Below, one piece after another: positions 39,165-46,540 of a stretch of 64,000 nucleotides of DNA. Source of the stretch: Hymenobacter sp. BRD128 (lineage in GTDB: Bacteria > Bacteroidota > Bacteroidia > Cytophagales > Hymenobacteraceae). Made by a program: the position numbers and the translations under genes. The stretch covers positions 3,906,001 to 3,970,000 of the forward strand of contig NZ_CP053908.1 in the NCBI RefSeq assembly GCF_013256625.1, read 5' to 3'. The notes under the pieces are model-generated. The model was not told the origin of the DNA, ran no database searches, and saw only the letters and a program-made list of their open reading frames with translations. Each line of letters begins with the position of its first letter. Position 1 is the first letter of the stretch.

Positions 39165-41333
39165 ATGCGAATTCCTGAAATAGTTAAATTTTTTCGCTCG
39201 GCGTCGGTTGCGGTTAACCGCTTTTCCGCAACTACTCTGATGCTAGGCTTGCTGCTGATAGCGGTAAGGGCACAGGCTGCTGCTTACTATTCTACCGGGG
39301 CCCCCATTAGTGCGTCGCCAACTACTTGTGCGCTGGGGCTATGTGGCCCCGGCGTAACGACTAGCGTGGTAACCCCGGCGGGGAGCGTGACCATAACGGC
39401 GGTGGCCTACCTGCCCGTGGCGGGTACTGTTAAGCTGCGCTACCAGCTCAACGGCACGGCGCTGGCGGGCTATCGGGGCGGGGTGTTGCTTTCACCTAAC
39501 AGCTCACTGCTCAGCTTGAATGCCCTGGGCACCATTACGATTCGCACTTACCTCAGCACGGGCAACACACCTAATGCACCCCAGGATGCGATGGTAGTGG
39601 GAGCTAGCGCCGCCCAGGCGCAACTACTCGCTGGCAAAGGTGCGCCCGTGCAGATGGAGCTACTCTCGACGGCGCCTTTCGACCAAGTAGAGGTTGAGTT
39701 CGGCTCGGCGCTGAGCCTGGGCACGGCCATTAATGTGCATTATGCCTACGGCATTGGTGCCAACACCGCTGCCCAGGTAACGGGCCTCACTTCCAATTCG
39801 AAGGGTGCGGCCATCGGCCAGTATGGCGTGGCAGGCTGCACCGATAAAGTAACCAATCCTTCGTACACGGTAGATAGTGACCCCACCAACTATGCCACCT
39901 TCAGCAGCCTGGCTTCGGTAAATTGCCCGGCCCAGCTTACGGTAGGGCTGAATGGCACGGCCCCCGGTACGTACAAGGCCGGCTTCGTCATCGGTAAAGA
40001 CAATACGCTGCTCGATGCGAGTGTGCTGGGCCACTTGGTGCTGAAAACCTACAAAAACGGGGTGCTCCAGGAAACTGCGTCGGGCTCCTCGCTGCTGGGC
40101 CTTAGCGTGCTGCCGGATAGTAAGTCGCTGGTGAGCTTCCAGGCTACCATGCCCTTCGATGCCGTGTCGATTGAGCGTAGTGATGCGGTAGCCGCGCTCG
40201 ATAATCTGCAGCTGTACTACGGGGTTGGAGTGGCTTCGACCTCGCCCCCGCAAATTATTTCCAGCTTTGCTGACCCCTCTACCCATTACCAAGCGTATTC
40301 AAATGGAACGGCCTGCGTAAACTGCTCGGTATCGTCGCCGGCTAATGCCGCCAGTGACCCCAATTCGGCCGCTACCATTAATGTGCCCCTGGGCGTAAAT
40401 AACTACTCGACTCTGCGCCTCGACCTGAATGGTGCCGGCAGCGCTGGCAACCGCGCCGGCATGATGATTGGCAATAACTCGCTGCTCGATGCCACTGCCC
40501 TGAGCCGCGTCACGCTCATTACTTACGACGATAACGGCAATGTACTGGAAACGGCTAGCGGCTCGTCGCTCCTCACCCTGAACGTGCTGCCCAATGGCCG
40601 CCAGACGGTGAGCTTCAATACCACCAAGAATTTTTCGAAGGTGGGTATTCAGATTGGCGGGCTAGCCAGCGCGGTGAGCAACACCAGCGTGTACTATGCG
40701 TTCTCCGACAGCTCTAACGGCTCATTGGCGATTGTCACGCCGACCGGGCCGCTCCCTGTATCGCTCATCAGCTTTGCCGCGCGCCGCGCGGCTACCTCAG
40801 GCGCGGCTATCCTCAGCTGGACTACCGCCAGCGAAGCAAACAGTGCCAGCTTTGTGGTAGAGCGCACCGCCAATCCGGCCACCGGCTTTGTCGCCATCGG
40901 GCAGGTGGCTGCCGCCGGCAGTAGCGCCACAGTGCGCAACTACTCGCTGACTGACAACGAGGCAGCATCCCAGACCGGTATACTTTACTACCGCCTGCGG
41001 CAACTCGATGCCGATGGCCAGGCGCACCTGTCAGCCGTGGTAGTGCTGGCTGCAAACTCGGCCAAAGCAGGTTTCGCACTCTATCCTAACCCTGCGCCGG
41101 CTACCGCGCAGCGCGTGACCCTAGCCACAAGCACCGACCTCAGCGCCGGCTATACGGTGGAGCTTTATTCCCTCATGGGGCAGCTGCTGCATAGCCGTGT
41201 AGTAGGCAGCGAAGGCGCCACCGCGCCGCCCACTGTGGCCACGGCCGGGCTGGCCGCCGGCATCTACCACGTAGTGCTGCGCAATGCTGCCGGCCAACAA
41301 CTAGCGTCGCAGCGCCTGCAAATAGCCGACTGA
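39165..41333 (+). CDS. Large T9SS-sorted surface protein with three internal repeats
   Basis: From ATG 39165 the product has 722 residues; the track of codons above it belongs to an AT-rich leader. The signal peptide runs to AVRAQAAA. Three repeats of about 130 residues follow, each with a LRYQLNG/LTVGLNG/LRLDLNG strand, a conserved GxxLLxxSLLxLxVLP core (ETASGSSLLGLSVLPDSKS, ETASGSSLLTLNVLPNGRQ) and a closing YYGV/YYAF segment. Then come LPVSLISFAARRAATSGAAI, the usual linker before T9SS domains, and a type A sorting domain (YPNPAPATAQ...). The repeats probably make a surface or adhesive structure. Substrate unknown. Confidence 0.85.
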   Translation: MRIPEIVKFFRSASVAVNRFSATTLMLGLLLIAVRAQAAAYYSTGAPISASPTTCALGLCGPGVTTSVVTPAGSVTITAVAYLPVAGTVKLRYQLNGTALAGYRGGVLLSPNSSLLSLNALGTITIRTYLSTGNTPNAPQDAMVVGASAAQAQLLAGKGAPVQMELLSTAPFDQVEVEFGSALSLGTAINVHYAYGIGANTAAQVTGLTSNSKGAAIGQYGVAGCTDKVTNPSYTVDSDPTNYATFSSLASVNCPAQLTVGLNGTAPGTYKAGFVIGKDNTLLDASVLGHLVLKTYKNGVLQETASGSSLLGLSVLPDSKSLVSFQATMPFDAVSIERSDAVAALDNLQLYYGVGVASTSPPQIISSFADPSTHYQAYSNGTACVNCSVSSPANAASDPNSAATINVPLGVNNYSTLRLDLNGAGSAGNRAGMMIGNNSLLDATALSRVTLITYDDNGNVLETASGSSLLTLNVLPNGRQTVSFNTTKNFSKVGIQIGGLASAVSNTSVYYAFSDSSNGSLAIVTPTGPLPVSLISFAARRAATSGAAILSWTTASEANSASFVVERTANPATGFVAIGQVAAAGSSATVRNYSLTDNEAASQTGILYYRLRQLDADGQAHLSAVVVLAANSAKAGFALYPNPAPATAQRVTLATSTDLSAGYTVELYSLMGQLLHSRVVGSEGATAPPTVATAGLAAGIYHVVLRNAAGQQLASQRLQIAD

Positions 41334-41377
41334 TAACTTATTTATTCACCTCGTTTTTTCGCGAAAAGTACCTCTCA

Positions 41378-41412
41378 AAATGCCCCTCCACGCTAGGCGC
41401 GGAGGGGTATTT
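41378..41412. terminator. Terminator between the surface protein and xth
   Basis: CCCCTCC (41383-41389) pairs with GGAGGGG (41401-41407), extended by CGC/GCG at 41391-41393 and 41397-41399 after one mismatch, and by A-T pairs outside. It serves both convergent genes. Confidence 0.8.
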
Positions 41413-41433
41413 CATTTTGTATTTTTGCAAGAA

Positions 41434-42207
41434 TCAATTAGCTAGCTCGACCCAGGCCGGACAGTGGTCCGAGTGTACGGCATCGGGCCAGAGGCCGGCT
41501 CCGCGCAGGCGCGGCAACAGCGTTTGGTCGAGTAAGAGATGGTCGAGGCGCCAGCCCACGTTGCGGGCCCGCGAGCCAGCCCGGTAGCTCCACCACGAAT
41601 AATGGCCCGGCGCCTCGGGGTGTAGGTACCGGAACGAGTCGGTAAAGCCGTCGGCTAGCATCTCCCTAAACCACTGCCGCTCCTCGGGGGTGTAGCCGGG
41701 GCTAGCTTGGTTGGCTTTGGGGTTGTGCAGGTCGATGGCCGTCTGACAGCAATTAAAATCGCCGCCGATAACAAGCGGGCGAACTGCCGCATCTTGCTTT
41801 AAACGAGCTACATAGGCCCGAAACCAATGCAGCCACGCCACTTTAAAGGCCTGCCGCGCTGGCCCACTCGTGCCCGAAGGCATGTAGGTGTTCAGCACCG
41901 ATACGCTTTCAAAATCGAGCCGCAGTACACGGCCTTCGCCATCATAAAGGCTTTCGCCGCAGCCGGTTACGACGGCCAGCGGCTCGATGCGGCTGAAGGT
42001 AGCCACGCCGCTGTAGCCGGGCTTTTGGGCCGGGTGCAGGTAGGCGCGGTAGCCCAGCGCGGCCAGCCCACTTACGTCGAGCGGAGCCGTGCCGGCCTTT
42101 ATTTCCTGCACGCACAGCACGTCGGGCTGCGTGGTAGCCACCCAGTCGAGCAGCCCCTTGCCCAAGGCCGAGCGCAGGCCGTTGAGGTTATACGAAACAA
42201 TTTTCAA
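41434..42207 (-). CDS. xth: Exodeoxyribonuclease III
   Basis: The 257-residue protein is an AP endonuclease/3' exonuclease of base excision repair. It starts MKIVSYNLNGLRSALGKGLLDWV with the metal-binding Asn, has DVLCVQEIKA (catalytic Glu), GGDFNCCQTAIDL (Asp/Asn pair), and ends with LLDQTLLPRL and VHSDHCPAWVEL (catalytic Asp-His). All key residues are in place. The gene follows two minus-strand genes, the first only 15 bases away, forming a likely three-gene unit. Confidence 0.95.
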   Translation of the reverse strand: MKIVSYNLNGLRSALGKGLLDWVATTQPDVLCVQEIKAGTAPLDVSGLAALGYRAYLHPAQKPGYSGVATFSRIEPLAVVTGCGESLYDGEGRVLRLDFESVSVLNTYMPSGTSGPARQAFKVAWLHWFRAYVARLKQDAAVRPLVIGGDFNCCQTAIDLHNPKANQASPGYTPEERQWFREMLADGFTDSFRYLHPEAPGHYSWWSYRAGSRARNVGWRLDHLLLDQTLLPRLRGAGLWPDAVHSDHCPAWVELAN

Positions 42208-42222
42208 AGCTAACTACTTGGT

Positions 42223-42600
42223 TTACTGCTCGTCATCAAGCGCATCGAAATACTCAAGGATGTGCCATTTTAGCATTCGTTCCTGCTCTTTGAGATTGGC
42301 AAAAGGCACCGGATTCAGCAGCTGGTAGTGCGGCCAGCCTTCGGCATCCACGTGCTCCAGGGCATAATGCCCGCTGATACTGAAGAGCTTACAGGTCGCA
42401 ATGTGCATCAGGTCCTGTTTTTGCTCCTTGGTAAATTCGGCTACGCCCTGGCCCAGTTCCTGCACGCCAATGAGTAGCAGCAGCGCATTGAGGTCGGGGC
42501 GCCGCCCAAAGCGCTCCTCCATGCCAGCTAACAGCTCGTCCCAGCGCTGGTTAAACTCAGCCTCGCTTTCGATATTAAGTGATTGATTATTAGTGCTCAT
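42223..42600 (-). CDS. Conserved hypothetical cytoplasmic protein
   Basis: The 125-residue protein is acidic and helical. It contains FNQRWDELLAGMEERFGRRP, LNALLLLIGVQELGQG and FTKEQKQDLMHIATCKLFS, and ends HILEYFDALDDEQ. Similar small proteins of unknown role exist in Bacteroidota, but I cannot name a Pfam family. Its start codon lies inside the 3' end of the upstream gene (11-base overlap at 42590-42600), so the two are translationally coupled. xth follows 15 bases later. Confidence 0.75.
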   Translation of the reverse strand: MSTNNQSLNIESEAEFNQRWDELLAGMEERFGRRPDLNALLLLIGVQELGQGVAEFTKEQKQDLMHIATCKLFSISGHYALEHVDAEGWPHYQLLNPVPFANLKEQERMLKWHILEYFDALDDEQ

Positions 42601-42988
42601 GGGGTGGGCGGGTAGCCGATTGGTGGCCGGCGGGGCTGGCTAGGGCCGCTTCGGCGCGTAGTACCTCCCAGTATTCCACGGCGCGGCGGAAGTGCGGAAT
42701 CACGATGCTGCCACCGATGAGGTTGGCAATCGAAAAGACCTCAAATACCTCGTCGTCGGTGAGGCCTTCCTCGTGGCACTTGCCGAGGTGGTACTTCACG
42801 CAATCATCGCAGCGCAGCACCAGCGAGCAGGCCAGGCCCAGCATCTCCTTGGTTTTGACATCGATAGCCCCGGCGGCGTAGGTATTGGTGTCGAGGTTGA
42901 AAAACCGCTTAATTACCTTATTATCATAAGATAGCACGCGCTCGTTCATGCGCTGGCGGTAGTCGTTGAAGTCGGTAGTAAGCGACAC
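42590..42988 (-). CDS. Carboxymuconolactone decarboxylase family protein (AhpD-like)
   Basis: The 132-residue protein has the CMD domain. LACSLVLRCDDCVKYHLGKC holds the CxxC-x3-H motif that forms the redox pair in AhpD-like peroxidases. EEGLTDDEVFEVFSIANLIGGSIVIPHFRRAVEY closes the domain. It is thus likely a disulphide-based peroxide or alkylhydroperoxide-reducing protein rather than the decarboxylase. It starts a unit with the 42223 gene and xth, which ties a thiol-redox protein to DNA repair; that functional link is inferred only. Confidence 0.85.
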   Translation of the reverse strand: MSLTTDFNDYRQRMNERVLSYDNKVIKRFFNLDTNTYAAGAIDVKTKEMLGLACSLVLRCDDCVKYHLGKCHEEGLTDDEVFEVFSIANLIGGSIVIPHFRRAVEYWEVLRAEAALASPAGHQSATRPPHEH

Positions 42989-43142
42989 GGATTAAAAATA
43001 TAGAATTGATAAAATGAAGCAGCAATTGCCTCGGCTGCTTTCGGGCAGTACCTTAGCCGGGCTAGCCCGCTGCGAGTTGCAAAGGACGGGCCTGGGCCCG
43101 TTTTGAGCCGCAACTGATTACCTAACCACCGTGCTACCCGAA

Positions 43143-43844
43143 ATGATACTGCGCCCGTTGCTGGCCGACCTGGCAGCCCTGTTTTTTCCACGCCTGTGTC
43201 TGGCGTGTCGCGAACCGCTGGTGGCCGGCGAAGTGCACCTGTGCACCGGCTGCCGCGCCGAGCTGCCTTATACTGATTACCACCTGCTGCCACCCGCACA
43301 AAACCCGCTAGCTCGGCGCTTTTGGGGTAAGCTGTCAGTGCAGCACACGCTTAGCTACCTGCGCTTTTTGCGCCACGGCCGGGTGCAACACTTGCTGCAT
43401 CAGCTTAAATATCAAGGCAAAAGCCAAGTAGGTAGTGCGCTAGGCCAGCTTTACGGTGCCGAGCTAGTTGATGCGGGTCTTAGCCACGAGTTTGACCTTA
43501 TCGTGCCGGTGCCCCTGCACCGCCGCAAACTGGCGCGCCGGGGCTACAACCAGGCCGAAGCCTTCGCCACGGGGCTGGCTGCCACGCTGCCCTGCCCGAG
43601 CGCTGCCCACGCCCTGCGCCGCACCGAGCACACGGCTTCGCAAACGCGTAAGGGCCGCGCCGAGCGTTGGCAAAACGTGGCTACTGTGTTCGAAGTAGCT
43701 GAGCCGCAGGCGGTGCTGGGTCGCCATATCCTTTTAGTCGATGACGTGCTCACGACTGGTGCCACCCTCGAAGCCTGCGGCGCAGCCCTGCTGGCGGCCG
43801 GTGCCCGCGCTGTTAGCATCGCCACCATCGCCTGCGCCGAGTAG
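43143..43844 (+). CDS. ComF-type phosphoribosyltransferase
   Basis: From ATG 43143 the product has 233 residues (GTG 43131 is an alternative start). It has an N-terminal zinc finger (CLACREPL, CTGCRAEL) and a phosphoribosyltransferase domain with the PRPP motif LLVDDVLTTGATLEACG, preceded by IVPVPLHRRKLARRGYNQAE. This is the ComF pattern; in naturally competent bacteria ComF takes part in DNA uptake and recombination, though in many others it is present without competence. It is a single gene, with a terminator and repeat directly below. Confidence 0.9.
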   Translation: MILRPLLADLAALFFPRLCLACREPLVAGEVHLCTGCRAELPYTDYHLLPPAQNPLARRFWGKLSVQHTLSYLRFLRHGRVQHLLHQLKYQGKSQVGSALGQLYGAELVDAGLSHEFDLIVPVPLHRRKLARRGYNQAEAFATGLAATLPCPSAAHALRRTEHTASQTRKGRAERWQNVATVFEVAEPQAVLGRHILLVDDVLTTGATLEACGAALLAAGARAVSIATIACAE

Positions 43845-43847
43845 TAG

Positions 43848-44012
43848 CTGAATCACGGATTCGGCGGATATTTCAAATCAACCGGATTTTGTAGGCGATT
43901 AACGTTCAAGAATTTGCAGGTAGGCAACTAAAAAAGGCCACCTTGTTGGGCGGCCTTTTTTACATCTGTAAAATTTGGTTAATTTGAAAAATCCGCCGAA
44001 TCCGTGGTTCAG
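43848..44012. repeat. 36-bp inverted repeat enclosing a terminator
   Basis: Bases 43848-43883 and 43977-44012 are complementary at 33 of 36 positions. Each arm contains CACGGATTCGGCGGAT or its close variant. The outer arms touch the stop codons of comF (plus) and gldJ (minus). Inside them lies a separate short terminator at 43930-43961. The arms look like a mobile palindromic repeat rather than a terminator. Confidence 0.8.
43930..43961. terminator. Bidirectional terminator
   Basis: AAAAAAGGCC (43930-43939) pairs with GGCCTTTTTT (43952-43961) around a 12-base loop, between the convergent comF and gldJ-like genes. Confidence 0.85.
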
Positions 44013-44013
44013 A

Positions 44014-45291
44014 TTACTTGTTCGTGCCGGCGTTAATCATCGCACAGCGAAAGCCGATGGTCGAGGTAGCCGAATCTTCAGCCATGAACCGGCGGGTGCC
44101 AGGCGAGAGATAATAGGCTACATCGCGCCACGAGCCACCTTTGTACACGCGCACGTGGTCGTTGACTAGGCTCTGGTAGCCCTTGGTGTCATAGTTCTTG
44201 GCGTCGTCGCCCACGCCGTTGCGGCGGAAGGGGTTGAGGTCTTCTACATCCTGGAACGACAGCGGGCGGTACACGTCCTGCACCCATTCATTTACGTTGC
44301 CGGCCATGTTATATAGGCCGTAATCGTTTGGTGGATAAGCATATACGTACTCCGTAATCATGGCGCCGTCATTTAGGCTGCCAGCGATGCCGGCGTAGTC
44401 GCCACGGCCACGCTTGAAGTTAGCCAGGAACTGGCCCTGATTTTTGCCATAGGGATTGCGGGTCGAGCGGCCATCCCAGGGGTAGATGCGCTTCTCTTCC
44501 TGGTTCTCGTTGCCTACTTCCTGCGTGCCTACGAGGGCCTGAGCGGCGTATTCCCACTCAGCCTCGGTGGGGAGGCGGTAGTTGGGCAGCGAGTTGCCGT
44601 TCTCGATAGAGGCACCCCCCTTGCCATCGGCTAGGGCACCGGCACTAGCGGCAGTTGCGCCGCCTTCGGCCGATGTGCCGGTGTCACCCTTCTTGTTTTT
44701 CTTCTTGAACAAGCCGCCGCCTTTGGTCTTGCCCCCGCCGCCTTTGGCCAGGTTTTCATTCACCTTAGCAGTGCGCCACGCGCAGTAGCTATCGGCCTGC
44801 AGCCAGTTTACGCCCACTACCGGGAAGTAGCGGAAGCCGGGATAGCGCAGGTAGTAGGTCACGTAGGGGTCGTTGAACGACAGGTCGCGGGCCCACACGG
44901 TGGTGTCGGGCAAGGCCGCCTTATACTTTTCCTCCGACGAGTCTTTACGGATAAAGTGTAGGTATTCAAGCCAGTGGATGTTGGCTACTTCGGCTTCGTC
45001 CATGAAGAACGAGGCGATGGTCACCGTGCGCTCCAGGTTGTCGTGGTTGTTGGTTACGTCCTCTTCCTGCGAGCCCAGCACCGTGCGGCCACCCTCGATG
45101 TAGACGAGGCCCGGCCCGGTCGGGATTTTCTTAAAATCCGTCACTTTCATGCCCTCATCGGTATTATACTCGATGCCGGTGGTGGAGGAGGCCTTGCCCG
45201 GGTTGGTGGCCGTAGGGGCCCCCTTGTGGCCGCAGCTTGCCAGGGCCAGCGAACCGGCGGCCAGTAAGCCCAAATAGTTGGTAATTCTCAT
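44014..45291 (-). CDS. gldJ: GldJ-like gliding motility/T9SS lipoprotein (SUMF1 fold)
   Basis: The 425-residue lipoprotein has MRITNYLGLLAAGSLALASC with a lipobox, then GPGLVYIEGGRTVLGSQEEDVTNN, DEAEVANIHWLEYLHFI, RLPTEAEWEYAAQ, NMAGNVNEWVQDVY and YKGGSWRDVAYYLSPGTRRF. These are the SUMF1-fold blocks of GldJ/GldK. In Flavobacterium, GldJ stabilises GldK and the T9SS ring. GldK itself would be expected beside gldLMN, none of which is here, so GldJ is the better call. An insertion of about 60 residues, rich in Lys/Gly/Ser/Ala (GGGGKTKGGG...KKKNKK), interrupts the fold before the RLPTEAEW block. It follows the PorP/SprF gene on the same strand. Confidence 0.75.
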   Translation of the reverse strand: MRITNYLGLLAAGSLALASCGHKGAPTATNPGKASSTTGIEYNTDEGMKVTDFKKIPTGPGLVYIEGGRTVLGSQEEDVTNNHDNLERTVTIASFFMDEAEVANIHWLEYLHFIRKDSSEEKYKAALPDTTVWARDLSFNDPYVTYYLRYPGFRYFPVVGVNWLQADSYCAWRTAKVNENLAKGGGGKTKGGGLFKKKNKKGDTGTSAEGGATAASAGALADGKGGASIENGNSLPNYRLPTEAEWEYAAQALVGTQEVGNENQEEKRIYPWDGRSTRNPYGKNQGQFLANFKRGRGDYAGIAGSLNDGAMITEYVYAYPPNDYGLYNMAGNVNEWVQDVYRPLSFQDVEDLNPFRRNGVGDDAKNYDTKGYQSLVNDHVRVYKGGSWRDVAYYLSPGTRRFMAEDSATSTIGFRCAMINAGTNK

Positions 45292-45358
45292 AACAAAGGA
45301 ATGTGTCGAGGGCGCTAATAGATTATGACAAGCAATTTGGTTGCAATATTACAAAGAA

Positions 45359-46393
45359 TCAGAAGTCCGGGCAAGGGGCTTTTGGATAATTCCGTCTTTT
45401 CAGTCGGCGAAAGGCGCTTTCCAGCTTGTCAAACGCACGCAGGGTTAAAGTTATTTCATGCGCCCCACCCAAGGCGCTCGCTAATGGGCTCACGCCCACG
45501 TCGTAGGCATAGCCCACGCGCAAATCGCCGAAGGCAACTCCCGCCACCAGCGCCACCACATGCTGGGTGCCGAGGTCGGGGCTAGCCAGGTTGCGGTAAA
45601 TAGCGCCCACCGTCACGGGGTCGGCCAGGAAGTAGGCACCTGCTTCCGAGCGCTGCGAGCCACCCTGCCGGGAGTAGCTGAGAGTGGGGGTGAGGCTGAT
45701 TTCGCGCTGCTCGCCCTTGCCCGCACCCACGGGTTTTTGCAGAAAGAGCTTGTAGCCGCCAGTCACCGAAATGCGCAGCGGCAGGCCTGCCTGCTGCCTA
45801 AAGCCAAGGTCGGGCCGATTGAGATGCTGACCCGAGAGACTTACCCAAAACTCTTCGGCATACAGCACGCCGCCCACGCCCACCGTGAAGTAGTTGATGG
45901 GCGGAAAGCCGGCTAGGCTCTCGGCCGTGGCGCCGGTGTAGCTGCCGTCGGCGCTGTACTGGTCGCCAAAAGTGAAGTTGTCGTAGCCCACGCGCTGGCG
46001 GCCGTAGCCCACCTGCGCGCCGCCGCTGAGGGCTAGCGTGCGCGTAAGGCGGGTGTGGTAGGCATACTGCGCTGCGGCACTAAAACGCGTGTAGCCCACG
46101 CCGCCGGCACGGTCCTGGCTCACGAGCAGGCCCAGCGCGTGGTGCAGGCCGGGCTTGGGCAGGCGCCAGTCGGCCGCGAGCTGTACCGTCTCGAAAGCAC
46201 CGGCTAGCTGCGGAAACTGGTTGCGGTAGCCAAGCGTGGCGCTGTAGTCGTCCACGATGCCCGCCCAGGCAGGGTTATCGGCCTGCCGATTGGCGTAAGC
46301 CTGGGAAAAATAAACATCCTGCGCTTGCGCGGCGCTGCCAGTTAGCAGGGCTAGCCCGAGGGGGAGAAAGAAGCTGCGCGCGGCATGGGGCAT
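45359..46393 (-). CDS. PorP/SprF family T9SS outer-membrane protein
   Basis: The 344-residue protein has a signal peptide (MPHAARSFFLPLGLALLTGS, ending AQAQ) and then QDVYFSQAYANRQADNPAWAG, the start typical of PorP/SprF. Beta-barrel strands follow, e.g. SATLGYRNQFPQLAGAFET and HALGLLVSQDRAGGVGYTRF. The final GYAYDVGVSPLASALGGAHEITLTLRAFDKL closes the family pattern. PorP/SprF proteins anchor PorE/SprB-type partners to the T9SS. It is one of three envelope genes on this strand with gldJ and the OmpA/PD40 gene. Confidence 0.9.
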   Translation of the reverse strand: MPHAARSFFLPLGLALLTGSAAQAQDVYFSQAYANRQADNPAWAGIVDDYSATLGYRNQFPQLAGAFETVQLAADWRLPKPGLHHALGLLVSQDRAGGVGYTRFSAAAQYAYHTRLTRTLALSGGAQVGYGRQRVGYDNFTFGDQYSADGSYTGATAESLAGFPPINYFTVGVGGVLYAEEFWVSLSGQHLNRPDLGFRQQAGLPLRISVTGGYKLFLQKPVGAGKGEQREISLTPTLSYSRQGGSQRSEAGAYFLADPVTVGAIYRNLASPDLGTQHVVALVAGVAFGDLRVGYAYDVGVSPLASALGGAHEITLTLRAFDKLESAFRRLKRRNYPKAPCPDF

Positions 46394-46415
46394 AAATAAG
46401 TAGGCCTTCGTCTGT

Positions 46416-46517
46416 CATTGCGAGCGCAGCGAAGCAATCGCCCCAGAACGTGTCGTTCGCGCCGTTTCGTTCTAACGCTAGTTATTCCGGGGCGATTGCT
46501 TCGCTGCGCTCGCAATG
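46416..46517. repeat. REP-like palindrome with 29-bp perfect arms
   Basis: Arms 46416-46444 and 46489-46517 are exact complements around a 44-base middle that contains another pair (AGAACG 46445-46450, CGTTCT 46468-46473). Each arm begins or ends with CATTGCGAGCGCAGCGAAGC or its complement. It separates two co-oriented T9SS-type genes. Such CATTGCGAG...GCAATCGC palindromes are, from general knowledge, widespread in Bacteroidota genomes. Confidence 0.85.
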
Positions 46518-46540
46518 GCAAATTTTATTTGTGTCAAGGA

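Noticed and set aside
38956..39183. 75-codon Lys-rich ORF
   Set aside because: It starts at TTG in AT-rich DNA, overlaps the real start at 39165, and shows no domain.
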